NCBI GenBank assembly: GCA_021827705.1
Contig: JAKAUQ010000005.1
Coordinates: forward strand, 33,306 to 97,305
Reading direction: 5' to 3'
DNA from: Actinomycetes bacterium
Lineage (GTDB): Bacteria > Actinomycetota > Acidimicrobiia > Acidimicrobiales > RAAP-2
DNA: 64,000 bases
The first letter of the stretch is position 1. The number at the start of each line of letters is the position of its first letter. The position numbers were made by a program, and so were the translations under genes. Below, piece by piece: positions 1-8,321 of the stretch. A model generated the notes under the pieces. It searched no databases, was not told where the DNA came from, and saw only the letters and a program-made list of their open reading frames with translations.

Positions 1-133
1 CGAGGCCCGCGAGGGCCTCGTCGGGCACGTCGCGGGCCAGCTCTACGGTGCTGACCACATCGGTCCAGTCGTCGTCGATGGCCTCGGCGCGATCGTTGCG
101 GATGAAGGCGATGGCCCGCACGCTGAACTCCAC
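1..133 (-). CDS. TrmO-like (YaeB/TsaA, UPF0066) methyltransferase, N-terminal fragment
   Basis: Only the first 44 codons are inside the window. The peptide begins VEFSVRAIAFIRND and has the IDDDW and the EALAGL end typical of the UPF0066/TrmO fold; the family N6-methylates threonylcarbamoyl-A37 in some tRNAs. The GTG start at 133 is chosen because a minus-strand TAGCAT hexamer (140-145) lies exactly 6 nt upstream with no Shine-Dalgarno, which is the leaderless pattern of many genes here. An upstream ATG at 141 is in another frame. Many actinobacterial members differ from true TrmO, so the substrate is uncertain. Confidence 0.7.
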   Translation of the reverse strand, partial: MEFSVRAIAFIRNDRAEAIDDDWTDVVSTVELARDVPDEALAGL

Positions 134-139
134 GGCGTC

Positions 140-145
140 ATGCTA
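140..145 (-). promoter_or_regulatory. -10 hexamer TAGCAT of the TrmO-like gene
   Basis: TAGCAT on the minus strand, 6 nt before the GTG start at 133, which implies a transcript starting at or next to the start codon. No clear -35 was seen. Confidence 0.45.
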
Positions 146-195
146 GCCAGGCCCCCCGACGCCTCCGGGCTGGACCGCTATCGTGGTCTGCGCAC

Positions 196-804
196 ATGGC
201 CGAGCTGACCTTCACCTACGGCACGATGGCGGCCGGCAAGTCGACCCTGGCCCTCCAGCTGTGCTGGCAGCTGCGCGAGAGCCGCACCGACGTCGTGCTG
301 TGGACCTTCGGCGACCGCGCCAGCGGGCTGGTGACCAGCCGCATCGGCATCGAAGCCTCCGCCGAGGCCATCGAGCCGGGTGCCGACCTGGCGCCCTGGC
401 GTGCATCGCTGCGCGAGCGCCAGGTCCGGGTCGTCGTGATCGACGAGGTCCAGTTCGCCAGCGTCGACCAGGTCGACGCGTTGGCCCACCTCGTCGACGA
501 GGACGGAATTGACGTGCACGCCTTCGGCCTGTCGGCCGACTTCCGCCTCGCGCTGTTTCCCGCCTCGGCGCGCCTGTTCGCCATTGCCGACTGGGCCCAC
601 GAGCTACCCCTGACCTCGACGTGCTGGTGCGGTCGGCGCGGGCGCTGCAACGCGCGCGTCGTCGACGGGGTGGTCGTGCGCGAGGGAGATCAGCTGGTCT
701 TCGGCGACGTGGCCCCGGGGGCCACGCACTACCAAGTGCTGTGCCGAACGCACTACTGGCGTGGGCAGTTAGGCCCGACCGGCTCGGGGAGCGTGGGGGA
801 CTAG
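196..804 (+). CDS. tdk: Thymidine kinase
   Basis: Type II thymidine kinase of 202 residues, the usual length; it phosphorylates thymidine with ATP in the cytosolic pyrimidine salvage route. The P-loop GTMAAGKST is at residues 9-17, the Walker B/lasso region DEVQF at 83-87, and GLSADFR at 111-117. Four cysteines (C143, C145, C151, C183) form the structural zinc site. A TATCGT hexamer at 179-184 could give a very short leader. It contains a TTA leucine codon at 769-771, which is rare here. The 3' end overlaps the convergent pfkA gene by 3 bp. Confidence 0.95.
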   Translation: MAELTFTYGTMAAGKSTLALQLCWQLRESRTDVVLWTFGDRASGLVTSRIGIEASAEAIEPGADLAPWRASLRERQVRVVVIDEVQFASVDQVDALAHLVDEDGIDVHAFGLSADFRLALFPASARLFAIADWAHELPLTSTCWCGRRGRCNARVVDGVVVREGDQLVFGDVAPGATHYQVLCRTHYWRGQLGPTGSGSVGD

Positions 805-1829
805 AAGAACCTCGCGCACAGGTCGTAGAGCTCGCGCGGGACGTGGCGCTGGCCCTCGGCCACGTCGCTCAGCGGCGCTAGCTCGATGCGCCCCTGGCGC
901 ACCAGAGGGATCGTGCCCCACCGCCCGGCCACGGCCGCCTCGTAGGCGGCGGCCCCCACCCGGGTGGCCCAGATGCGGTCGTAGGCCGTGGGGCTGCCCC
1001 CGCGCTGGAGGTGCCCGAGCACCGTGGTGCGGACCTCGAAGCCACCGTGGGCCTCGATGCGCGAGGCCACGAAGTGGCCGACGCCCCGCAGAGCCAGGCG
1101 GGTCCCGCGCACACCTTCGACGGGCAGCTCGCCGGCCTCCTGGCCACCCAGGCTGGTGAGGTTGACGCCTTCGGCGACCACCACGATGGAGAAGGCGTGG
1201 CCGCGCGCGCGGCGGCGCACGAGGTGGGAGAGGACGTCTTCCATGGTCAGGGGGAACTCGGGGATGACGACCAGGTCGGCGCCGCCGGCCAGGCCGCCCA
1301 GCGCCGCCACCCAGCCGGTGGACCGGCCCATGGTCTCGACCACCATGACGCGGTGGTGCGAGGCGGCAGTCGTGTAGAGGCGGTCGAGGGACTCGGCCAC
1401 GAGGGAGATTGCCGTGTCGAAGCCGATGCAGTAGTCGGTGCCGAGCAGGTCGTTGTCGAGCGTCTTGGGCACGCCCACGACCGGCGCGCCACGCTCGGCG
1501 AGCCAGTGCGAGATCCGCTGGGTCCCGTCGCCCCCGATGGCGACCAGGGCGTCGAGATGCTCGCCGATCGCGGCCAGGACCTGATCGCGTCCGCCCGCGG
1601 GCCGGTCCAAGTCGTAGCGCGCGGTGCCCAGGATCGTCCCGCCCAGCCCGATGATGCCGGCGAAGTCGCTGTCGCGTAGCTCGCGCGGCCGATAGGTGAC
1701 GAGTCCCGACCAGCCGTTGGCCACGCCCACCACGGTGTGGCCGTCGGCCAGGGCCATGCGGCCCACCGCTCGGATCGCCGCGTTGAGGCCCGGCGCGTCA
1801 CCGCCGGCAGTCAGGATCCCGATGCGCAT
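801..1829 (-). CDS. pfkA: 6-phosphofructokinase (group III type)
   Basis: A 342-residue phosphofructokinase making fructose-1,6-bisphosphate in glycolysis. The ATG at 1829 follows a good ribosome site (GAAAGGTGG) and gives the family start MRIGILTAGGDAPGLNAAIR; the frame is open further upstream but that extension lacks homology. GGDGT (99-103) has the glycine of ATP-using enzymes, while PKTLDND (121-127) has the lysine of pyrophosphate-using ones. This mix marks the group III ('mixed-substrate') subfamily, whose studied actinomycete members use ATP. It is convergent with tdk and divergent from pstB, with the PHO box between. Confidence 0.93.
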   Translation of the reverse strand: MRIGILTAGGDAPGLNAAIRAVGRMALADGHTVVGVANGWSGLVTYRPRELRDSDFAGIIGLGGTILGTARYDLDRPAGGRDQVLAAIGEHLDALVAIGGDGTQRISHWLAERGAPVVGVPKTLDNDLLGTDYCIGFDTAISLVAESLDRLYTTAASHHRVMVVETMGRSTGWVAALGGLAGGADLVVIPEFPLTMEDVLSHLVRRRARGHAFSIVVVAEGVNLTSLGGQEAGELPVEGVRGTRLALRGVGHFVASRIEAHGGFEVRTTVLGHLQRGGSPTAYDRIWATRVGAAAYEAAVAGRWGTIPLVRQGRIELAPLSDVAEGQRHVPRELYDLCARFF

Positions 1830-1901
1830 CGGCCACCTTTCGTCGAGCCCACTGTAGGCGTCGGGTCCCGGATCTCCCGGTTCGACCCGCGGACGTCGCG
1901 G

Positions 1902-1945
1902 GTTCACCGGGCCGTCACGTGGGGTTCACCTGGCCCCCCTACGCT
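1902..1945 (+). promoter_or_regulatory. PHO box (three 11-nt direct repeats) and -10 of pstB
   Basis: Three direct repeats of 11 nt, GTTCACCGGGC (1902-1912), CGTCACGTGGG (1913-1923) and GTTCACCTGGC (1924-1934), match the actinobacterial PhoP operator. Five bases later comes a -10 hexamer TACGCT (1940-1945). The operator occupies the -35 position, as expected for activation by phosphorylated PhoP under phosphate starvation. The spacing is the same as in the site before pstS. Confidence 0.85.
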
Positions 1946-1967
1946 GCGCCCAGCGAGGAGGTTCGCA

Positions 1968-2804
1968 GTGGACGAGATCACCGGGCGTTCCCCCGCCGAC
2001 GCGCACGTCGCATCCGTGCTGCGCACGCTGGACCCGGATCGAGACCGGCCCGCCGAGGTGCTCGCGGTCCAGCGCCTGAGCGTCGGCTTTGCCGGCCAGC
2101 GCGTGCTGCGCGACGTCACGGTGGCCCTGCCCCGGGGCACCGTGACGGCGATCATCGGGCCCACCGGATCGGGCAAGTCGACCTTCCTGCGCACCTTGAA
2201 CCGCATGAACGACCGGGTGCGCGGGTTCGAGCGTGACGGCGATGTGCTGCTGGACGGCGAGAGCATCTGGTCGCCCGCCCAGGACCTCCTGGCGGTGCGG
2301 CGCCGGGTGGGGATGCTCTTCCAGCGGCCCAATCCCTTCCCGATGTCGATCCGCGACAACGTGGTCGCGGGCGTGCGCGCCCACGGGATCGCGCGGGGCA
2401 AGCAGCTCGACGTCGTGGCCGAGATCCGCCTGCGCGAGGTGGGTCTGTGGGACGCGGTCAAGGACCGCCTGCACGGCTCGCCCTACCGGCTCTCCGGCGG
2501 GCAGCAGCAACTCCTGTGCCTGGCGCGCGCCCTGGCCGTGGGGCCCGAGGTGCTCCTGCTCGACGAGCCCACCTCAGCGCTCGACCCGATGTCCACCGAG
2601 GCCGTCGAGGCACTCTTCAAGACGCTCACGCCGGCCCTGACGCTGCTCGTCGTGACCCACAACCTGGGCCAGGCGCGGCGGCTGTCGGACGCCACCATCT
2701 TGTTCTACGACGGCCAGCTGGCCGAGCACGGCGCCACCGCGCAGGTCTTCGAGCAGCCCCAGGACCCGCGAACGGCGCGCTACGTGCAGGGTCTGGTCGG
2801 CTGA
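1968..2804 (+). CDS. pstB: Phosphate ABC transporter, ATP-binding subunit
   Basis: ATPase of the high-affinity phosphate importer, on the cytosolic face of PstC/PstA. Of 278 residues, GPTGSGKST (64-72) is Walker A, LSGGQ (175-179) the ABC signature, and LLLDE (196-200) Walker B; PNPFPMSI (121-128) is typical of PstB. The GTG at 1968 is chosen for the GAGGAGG ribosome site 6 nt upstream. pstB stands first and alone, 95 bp before pstS, under its own PHO box, whereas in most operons it follows pstA. No phoU is in the window. Confidence 0.95.
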   Translation: MDEITGRSPADAHVASVLRTLDPDRDRPAEVLAVQRLSVGFAGQRVLRDVTVALPRGTVTAIIGPTGSGKSTFLRTLNRMNDRVRGFERDGDVLLDGESIWSPAQDLLAVRRRVGMLFQRPNPFPMSIRDNVVAGVRAHGIARGKQLDVVAEIRLREVGLWDAVKDRLHGSPYRLSGGQQQLLCLARALAVGPEVLLLDEPTSALDPMSTEAVEALFKTLTPALTLLVVTHNLGQARRLSDATILFYDGQLAEHGATAQVFEQPQDPRTARYVQGLVG

Positions 2805-2826
2805 CCTCACCGAGAAATCCCCTCGG

Positions 2827-2870
2827 ACTCACCGGCCCGTCACGGGTGGTTCACCTCGCCTCCCTACGGT
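2827..2870 (+). promoter_or_regulatory. PHO box (three 11-nt direct repeats) and -10 of pstSCA
   Basis: Direct repeats ACTCACCGGCC (2827-2837), CGTCACGGGTG (2838-2848) and GTTCACCTCGC (2849-2859) are followed after 5 bases by TACGGT (2865-2870). The arrangement copies that before pstB, so pstB and pstSCA are probably two co-regulated units of one PhoP regulon. Confidence 0.85.
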
Positions 2871-2899
2871 GAGCGCGTCAACGAGAGAGAGGAATCCAC

Positions 2900-4039
2900 G
2901 TGAAGCAGATTGGACGTCCGCGCGGGCGGGCGGTCTCGATCCTGGCCCTGGCGGCCTCGGTGGCCCTGGTGGGCCTGTCGAGCGCTGCGGGGGCCGGGGC
3001 GCGACCCGCGGCCAAGAAGAAGGCGCCAGCCACGGCGGCGCTGAAGGTGGAGACGCCCCCCGCGGCCAACCTCAGCGAGACGGGCAGCACCCTGCTGTAT
3101 CCGCTGTGGAACCTGTGGGCTCCCGACTACCAGGCGATGTTCCCCAAGGTCACCCTGTCCACGGCGGGCACCGGCTCGGGCACCGGCATCGCCGACGCGA
3201 CGACGGGGACGGTCAACATCGGGTCGTCGGACGCCTACCTGTCGCCCACGACGCTGGCGTCGGCACCGTCGCTGCTCAACATCCCGCTGGCCATCTCCTA
3301 CCAGGTGATCATGTACGACATCCCGGGCCTGACCGCGCACCTGAAGCTGAACGGCACCATCCTGACGCGGATCTACTTGGGCAAGATCACCAACTGGTCC
3401 GACCCCCAGATCACGGCGCTCAACCCGGGGGTCAAGATCCCCTCGCTGCCCATCGTGGCCCTGCACCGCTCCGACGGCAGTGGCGACACATTCCTGTTCT
3501 CCCAGTACCTGGCGCGCCAGGACGGCGCGGAGTGGGGCGTGGGCAACTACGGCACCACGGTGACCTGGCCGGCCATCAAGAACCAGCTGGCCGAGCAGGG
3601 CAACGGCGGCATGGTCTCGGGCTGTGCGGCGACGCCGGGCTGTGTGGCCTACGTCGGCGTGTCGTTCCTGACCCAGGGACTCGGTGACGGCCTCGGCTAC
3701 GCCCAGCTGCGCAACGGCATGGGCCAGTACGTGATGCCGACCTCCCAGGCCGTGGCCCGCGAGGCGGCGGGCTACACGAGGATCACACCGGCCAACGGCA
3801 CGATCTCGATGATCAACGGGCGCGTCAAGGGCGGCTACCCGATCATCAACTACGAGTACGCCATCGTGAACGCCAAGCAGTCCTCCGCCTCGACGGCCAA
3901 GGCGGTGCGCTCGGTGCTCGAGTGGGCCATCAACCCCCGCTTCGGCAACAGTCACAAGTACCTGAGCCAGGTCCGCTTCCAGGCCCTGCCGCTCAAGGTC
4001 GTGCTGCAGTCCTACAAGCAGATCCAGAAGATCCAGTGA
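2900..4039 (+). CDS. pstS: Phosphate-binding protein of the Pst transporter
   Basis: Exported phosphate receptor of 379 residues that passes phosphate to PstC/PstA. It begins with an Arg-rich start and a hydrophobic segment (about 12-30); no lipobox cysteine is evident, so anchoring is uncertain. The mature part has the PstS hallmarks [10 protein letters not shown], the phosphate-loop region [10 protein letters not shown] and [12 protein letters not shown]. The GTG start lies 8 nt after AGAGAGAGG. Its stop overlaps the pstC start (GTGA), so translation is probably coupled. Confidence 0.93.
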   Translation: MKQIGRPRGRAVSILALAASVALVGLSSAAGAGARPAAKKKAPATAALKVETPPAANLSETGSTLLYPLWNLWAPDYQAMFPKVTLSTAGTGSGTGIADATTGTVNIGSSDAYLSPTTLASAPSLLNIPLAISYQVIMYDIPGLTAHLKLNGTILTRIYLGKITNWSDPQITALNPGVKIPSLPIVALHRSDGSGDTFLFSQYLARQDGAEWGVGNYGTTVTWPAIKNQLAEQGNGGMVSGCAATPGCVAYVGVSFLTQGLGDGLGYAQLRNGMGQYVMPTSQAVAREAAGYTRITPANGTISMINGRVKGGYPIINYEYAIVNAKQSSASTAKAVRSVLEWAINPRFGNSHKYLSQVRFQALPLKVVLQSYKQIQKIQ

Positions 4040-5103
4040 CGCTGCGCGCGCCCAGCACCCCTGGGGGAGCCCGCCGGGACGAGTCGTCCCGGCGGGCTCG
4101 CCGCGCCTGGGCGCGCCGGGAGGAGGCCGTCTGGCGGCTCGGGGGACGCGTGGCCACGCTGGTTCCGGTCGGCGCCCTCGTCTTCGTGCTGGCGGTGCTC
4201 GCCGTCAAGGCGTGGCCCGCGATCCGGGTCAGCGGCTGGGGCTACCTGACGGGGTCGTCCTGGCTGCCGGGCAGCACCTACGGCGGCGTCGAGAAGGTCC
4301 ACGGCGTCACGATCCCGGTTGGCGCGCACTACGGGGCCTGGCCCCTGGTCGCGGGCACGCTGCAGACCTCGGCCATCGCGCTGGTCTTCGCCGTCCCGGT
4401 GTCGATCCTGACCGCTTTCGCCCTCACCGAGGGCCTGCCCGGCCGCATCGCCCGACCGCTCGGCTTCGTGGTCGAGGTGGTCGCGGGCATCCCGAGCGTC
4501 ATCATCGGCCTGTGGGGGGTCCTGGTGCTCGGCCCGTTCTTGGCTCACGACGTCTACCCCCTGATTGCCACGCACGTGCCCAACGTCCCGGTGCTGAAGT
4601 ACCTCGGGGGATCGGTCGGCTACGGCGAGGGGCTCCTCACCTCGGGCCTGGTCCTGGGCCTGATGATCGTGCCCATCATCGCCTCGACCACGCGGGACCT
4701 CTTCTTGCAGGTCCCCGCGCTGCCCCAGGAGGGCGCGCGGGCCCTGGGCATGACCGACGCCGAGGTGGCCCGGCGCGTGACGCTGCCGTGGGTGCGCTCC
4801 GGGGTGATCGGCGCGGCGGTCCTCGGGCTCGGCCGGGCGCTCGGCGAGACGATCGCCGTGGCCATGGTCTCGGGCTCCGTGCTCGGCGTCGTCTCGCCGA
4901 ACCTCTACGGCACGATGACGACGATCGCGGCCACGATCGTCAGCCAGCTCGACTCGGCCGCCACCGACGGGACGGGATTCGCCGTGGCCAACCTGGCCGA
5001 GGCCGGACTGCTGCTCGCGGCCATCTCCATCGCCGTCAACCTGGCGGCCCGGGCCATCGTGCGGCGCTCGGGCGCCCTGAGAGCCCCCGTGGGGCGGGCC
5101 TGA
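4036..5103 (+). CDS. pstC: Phosphate ABC transporter permease
   Basis: Inner-membrane permease of 355 residues, partner of PstA. After a basic N-terminal region come about six hydrophobic helices; the loop with [20 protein letters not shown] is the conserved EAA-type motif that docks on PstB. The GTG start overlaps the pstS stop by 4 nt, and the stop overlaps the pstA ATG by 1 nt. It belongs to the phosphate-starvation unit behind the PHO box at 2827. Confidence 0.93.
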   Translation: MTLRAPSTPGGARRDESSRRARRAWARREEAVWRLGGRVATLVPVGALVFVLAVLAVKAWPAIRVSGWGYLTGSSWLPGSTYGGVEKVHGVTIPVGAHYGAWPLVAGTLQTSAIALVFAVPVSILTAFALTEGLPGRIARPLGFVVEVVAGIPSVIIGLWGVLVLGPFLAHDVYPLIATHVPNVPVLKYLGGSVGYGEGLLTSGLVLGLMIVPIIASTTRDLFLQVPALPQEGARALGMTDAEVARRVTLPWVRSGVIGAAVLGLGRALGETIAVAMVSGSVLGVVSPNLYGTMTTIAATIVSQLDSAATDGTGFAVANLAEAGLLLAAISIAVNLAARAIVRRSGALRAPVGRA

Positions 5104-5984
5104 TGGTCGAGATCGTCCCGTCCGGGCTCCCCTCGACCCGCTGGCGCCGGCTGCGCGCGCGCCTCTTCCACGTCCTCATGCTCGGGGCTCTGGCCCTCGT
5201 CGTGGGCCCAGCTCTGTGGCTGGTCGGGGGCGTCGTCGCGCGGGCGCTGCCCGGCTGGCGCTGGAGCGTGCTGACCACCCTGTCTGAGGGCACCAGCGGT
5301 GGGCTGGCCAACGCCATCGTCGGCACGCTGGTGCTGATGGCCGGGGTCCTGGTCCTGGCGGGCACCACGGGCATCTTGACCGGCATCTACCTGTCCGAGT
5401 TCGCCGCGGGGAGCCGAGGCGTCCACGTGGTGCGCATCGCCATCGACGTCCTGGCGGGCTTCCCCTCCATCGTGCTCGGCTACGTCGGCTACGTGGCGCT
5501 GTGCGTCGGCCTGGGCTGGGGCTTCTCCTTGCTCCCGGCCCTCATGATCCTGTCGTTCATGGTCGTGCCCTACATCGCCAAGTCGACCGAGTCGTCCCTC
5601 CACCAGGTGCCCACGGCCTACCGCGAGGGTGCCGAGGCGCTCGGGATGCCCGGCGGCCACGCCCTGCGCCGGGTCGTGGTGCGCACGGCGCTGCCCGGGA
5701 TCGTGACCGGGCTGCTCATCGCGCTCTCGATCGCCGGCGGCGAGACGGCGCCCCTGCTCTACACGGCCGGCGTCACCAACAACCTGCCGACGTGGAGCCT
5801 GCTGCACCACCCCATCGCCTACCTCACCTACTACGTCTGGACCGACTGGAACCAGCCCTCCACCGAGGCCCACGTCGTCTCCTACGACGCGAGCCTCATC
5901 TTGATGGTCCTGGTCCTCGTGATGCTGGTGGTCGCCCGGGTGATCGTGGCCCGCACGCAGCGCCACACCGAGTCGTCGGCGTAG
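5103..5984 (+). CDS. pstA: Phosphate ABC transporter permease
   Basis: Second permease of the importer, 293 residues with about six membrane segments. The coupling loop EGAEALGMPGGHALRRVV and the GGETAPLLYTA segment are typical of PstA. The ATG shares its A with the pstC stop (TGATG), so its start is well defined although the frame is open upstream. It is the last gene of the pst block. Confidence 0.93.
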   Translation: MVEIVPSGLPSTRWRRLRARLFHVLMLGALALVVGPALWLVGGVVARALPGWRWSVLTTLSEGTSGGLANAIVGTLVLMAGVLVLAGTTGILTGIYLSEFAAGSRGVHVVRIAIDVLAGFPSIVLGYVGYVALCVGLGWGFSLLPALMILSFMVVPYIAKSTESSLHQVPTAYREGAEALGMPGGHALRRVVVRTALPGIVTGLLIALSIAGGETAPLLYTAGVTNNLPTWSLLHHPIAYLTYYVWTDWNQPSTEAHVVSYDASLILMVLVLVMLVVARVIVARTQRHTESSA

Positions 5985-6021
5985 CCCGTCGCCTTGCTAC
6001 CCTCGGCGCAGGAGGTGAGCA

Positions 6022-7419
6022 ATGGCAACCGAACTGTGGCAGGAGCCGGCCAGCCGGCTGGCCAAGATGATCCGGGGGGGACTGACGACCTCGCGCGAGG
6101 TGGTCGAGGCGCACCTCGAGCGCATCGAGGCCGTCAACCCCGCGATCAACGCGGTCGTCGAGGTCCGCGCCGACGAGGTGCTCGAGGAGGCCGACCGCGC
6201 TGACGAGGCCCGCCGGGAGGGGCGGCCGCTCGGCCCACTGCACGGGGTTCCCTTCACCGCCAAGACCAACATCGACGTCGCGGGCTACACCACGACCCAG
6301 GGCACCACGGCCCTGGCCGGGCTCGTGGCCAGCGCCGACGCCCCGGTCGTCGAGCGCCTGCGGGCCGCCGGCGCGGTGCTGCTGGCGCGCACCAACATGC
6401 CCGACCTCGGCCTGCGCATCAACACCGAGTCCTCGCTCTACGGTCCCGCCCACAACCCGTGGCGCCACGGGCGCACCACCGGGGGGTCCTCGGGCGGCGA
6501 GGCCGCAGCCCTGGCCACCGGCATGAGCCCCCTCGGGCTCGGCAACGACATCGGCGGCTCGCTGCGCAACCCCGCCTACGCGTGCGGGGTCTGCTCGATC
6601 AAGCCCTCGCGCGGGCGGGTGCCGATGGCCAACGTGACCGATCCGGTCGAGCGCCCCCTCAACGCGCAGCTGATGCTGGCCGAGGGCGTCCTGGCCCGTC
6701 ACATCGCCGACGTGCGCGCCGGCCTCTTCGCCATCATGGGCTCGCACCCCCGCGACCCCCAGGCCGTCGACGTCCCCCTGTCGGGCCCGCCGCTGGCGCG
6801 GCGGGTGGCCCTCGTGCCCGAGCCCGCCGGCGGCGCGACCGATCCCGGCGTCGCCGAGGGTGTGCGAGCCGCGGGCCGCGCCCTGGAGGCGGCCGGCTAC
6901 GAGGTCGAAGAGATCGCGCCCCCGCTGCTGGAGGAGACCTACGCCGCTTGGACCGAGCTCATGATGACCAGCCTCGCCGTGGCGGCCCCGCTGATCGTGC
7001 CCCTGCTCGGCGAGGACGGTCGGCGCTTCCTGGAGCTGTCCATGGTCGACTTCGCCGCGACGCCCGAGTCTCTCTACGCCATGCACCAGAAGCGCTTCGC
7101 CGTGGCGCGCTCCTGGCGCGCCTTCATGGAGGACCACCCCCTGGTGGTGGGGCCGACTTGGACCCAGCCGCCCTTCGAGCACGGGTTCGACATCCGCGAC
7201 GCCGCCTCGGCGCGGGCGGTCAATGAGCTGTTCCGCTTCGTGCTGCCGGCCAACCTCCTGGGCCTGCCCGCCGTGTGCGTGCCGACCGGGGTCGCCAACG
7301 GGCTCCCCGTGGGGGCGCAGATCATCGGTCCGCGCTTCCGCGACGACGTATGCCTGGACGCCGGCGAGGCGATCGAGCGCGCGCTGGGCGTGCTCACGCC
7401 GATCGACCCGCGCCCGTGA
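6022..7419 (+). CDS. Amidase signature family enzyme
   Basis: A 465-residue serine hydrolase of the amidase signature family, which cleaves C-N amide bonds. The Ser-cisSer-Lys triad is visible: K81 in PFTAKTN, the cis-serine S156 in TTGGSSGGEA, and the nucleophile S180 in DIGGSLRNPA, with the family's usual 24-residue spacing between the serines. The fatty-acid-amide-hydrolase-like block ending in IKPSRGRVP suits a catabolic amidase rather than GatA, and no gatB or gatC is nearby. GGAGGTGAGCA precedes the ATG. The substrate cannot be read from the sequence. Confidence 0.88.
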   Translation: MATELWQEPASRLAKMIRGGLTTSREVVEAHLERIEAVNPAINAVVEVRADEVLEEADRADEARREGRPLGPLHGVPFTAKTNIDVAGYTTTQGTTALAGLVASADAPVVERLRAAGAVLLARTNMPDLGLRINTESSLYGPAHNPWRHGRTTGGSSGGEAAALATGMSPLGLGNDIGGSLRNPAYACGVCSIKPSRGRVPMANVTDPVERPLNAQLMLAEGVLARHIADVRAGLFAIMGSHPRDPQAVDVPLSGPPLARRVALVPEPAGGATDPGVAEGVRAAGRALEAAGYEVEEIAPPLLEETYAAWTELMMTSLAVAAPLIVPLLGEDGRRFLELSMVDFAATPESLYAMHQKRFAVARSWRAFMEDHPLVVGPTWTQPPFEHGFDIRDAASARAVNELFRFVLPANLLGLPAVCVPTGVANGLPVGAQIIGPRFRDDVCLDAGEAIERALGVLTPIDPRP

Positions 7420-7925
7420 CCTGGCCCGTCGGCCCGCTGAAGCGCGAGGAGGTGCCCGAGGCGGTGGCCGTGCTGCTGTCGGGGTCGCTCGCCCCGGCCG
7501 ACGAGCGCCCCGAAGAGCCCGAGCGCTACTGGGCGGCGACGCTGGCCACGCGCGCGCGTGGCGGCGAGGTGTTGGTGGCTCGCGACGCGTCAGGCGTCAT
7601 CGGCGTGGTTGAGTTGATGATCCTGCCGCACTTCCAGCACGCTGGGGGGTGGTGCGCCGAGCTGGAGAGCTTCTTCGTGCGCCCCGACCGCCGCTCCCAG
7701 GGCGTGGGCGCCGCGCTGCTGGCCGCGGCCGAGGAGCGCGCGGTGCGTGCGGGGTGCTACCGCATCCAGCTGACCAGCCGCAACGTGCGCACCGACGCCC
7801 ACCGCTTCTATCGGCGCCACGGCTTCGACCAGGGGAGCCAGGGCTTCAAGAAGCCGCTCGGCGCTGGGTCCGGCGAGGGCGGTGGCTACGCTGAGCCCGG
7901 AGGTGGCGATGAACAGCAACGATGA
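7416..7925 (+). CDS. GNAT family N-acetyltransferase
   Basis: A 169-residue acetyl-CoA-dependent acyltransferase. The acetyl-CoA site is in the segment FFVRPDRRSQGVGAALLAAA (beta4 plus the R/Q-x-x-G-x-G/A loop), followed by the ending NVRTDAHRFYRRHGF. The GTG start overlaps the amidase stop (GTGA), so the two are probably translated together and may act in one route. The last 30 residues are Gly-rich and overlap the next gene by 17 bp. Acceptor unknown. Confidence 0.85.
   Translation: MTWPVGPLKREEVPEAVAVLLSGSLAPADERPEEPERYWAATLATRARGGEVLVARDASGVIGVVELMILPHFQHAGGWCAELESFFVRPDRRSQGVGAALLAAAEERAVRAGCYRIQLTSRNVRTDAHRFYRRHGFDQGSQGFKKPLGAGSGEGGGYAEPGGGDEQQR
7887..7892 (+). promoter_or_regulatory. 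-10 hexamer TACGCT upstream of the AhpD-like gene
   Basis: TACGCT lies 16 nt before the ATG at 7909, inside the 3' end of the acetyltransferase gene; it would give a short leader carrying the GGAGG ribosome site. Confidence 0.4.
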
Positions 7926-8262
7926 GGTGCGCGCCGAACTGCGCCAGCCGGCCCTGGACCTGCGTGCGATGGTCCCCGAGGTCCTGAAGGGCTACTCGGC
8001 GATGTCCAAGGCGGCCATGGCCGAAGGCGAGTTGTCGGCGGGTGTCAAGGAGCTGCTGGCCCTGATGGTGGCGATCACCCGTCAGTGCGACGGCTGCGTG
8101 GTGTCCCACACCCGCGGCGCCGCCCGCCACGGCGTGACGCGCCAGCAGGTGGCCGAGGCCGTCGGGGTGGCCATCATGATGAACGGCGGGCCCGGCACGG
8201 TGTGGGGCCCCCGCGCGCTGCGCTCCTTTGACGAGGCGGTCGCTGCGTTGCGGGCCCCCTAG
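7909..8262 (+). CDS. Carboxymuconolactone decarboxylase / AhpD-like protein
   Basis: A 117-residue all-helical protein with the AhpD core CDGCVVSHTRGA, i.e. CxxC followed by a histidine, which in AhpD is a thiol redox centre supporting peroxide reduction. Its length matches the short single-domain family. ATG at 7909 follows GGAGG. Its own TACGCT element suggests it can be expressed separately from the upstream acetyltransferase. Whether it is a peroxidase component or a ring-cleavage enzyme cannot be told. Confidence 0.85.
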   Translation: MNSNDEVRAELRQPALDLRAMVPEVLKGYSAMSKAAMAEGELSAGVKELLALMVAITRQCDGCVVSHTRGAARHGVTRQQVAEAVGVAIMMNGGPGTVWGPRALRSFDEAVAALRAP

Positions 8263-8280
8263 GGCGGGGTCGTCTCGGGA

Positions 8281-8313
8281 GGCGGCGTCTCGCCGCCGTG
8301 GCGTCACGCGCCA
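8281..8313. terminator. Two tandem hairpins between convergent genes
   Basis: GGCGGCG (8281-8287) pairs with CGCCGCC (8291-8297) around a 3-nt loop; directly after it TGGCG (8299-8303) pairs with CGCCA (8309-8313). They fill the gap between the AhpD-like gene and the oppositely directed P450. There is no T-tract, so this would be an atypical bidirectional terminator. Confidence 0.45.
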
Positions 8314-8321
8314 GCGGCACC

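Noticed and set aside
4212-5984. A 590-codon frame suggesting a PstC-PstA fusion
   Set aside because: The first 297 codons are a shifted frame of pstC; the real pstA starts at 5103 with a stop-start overlap.
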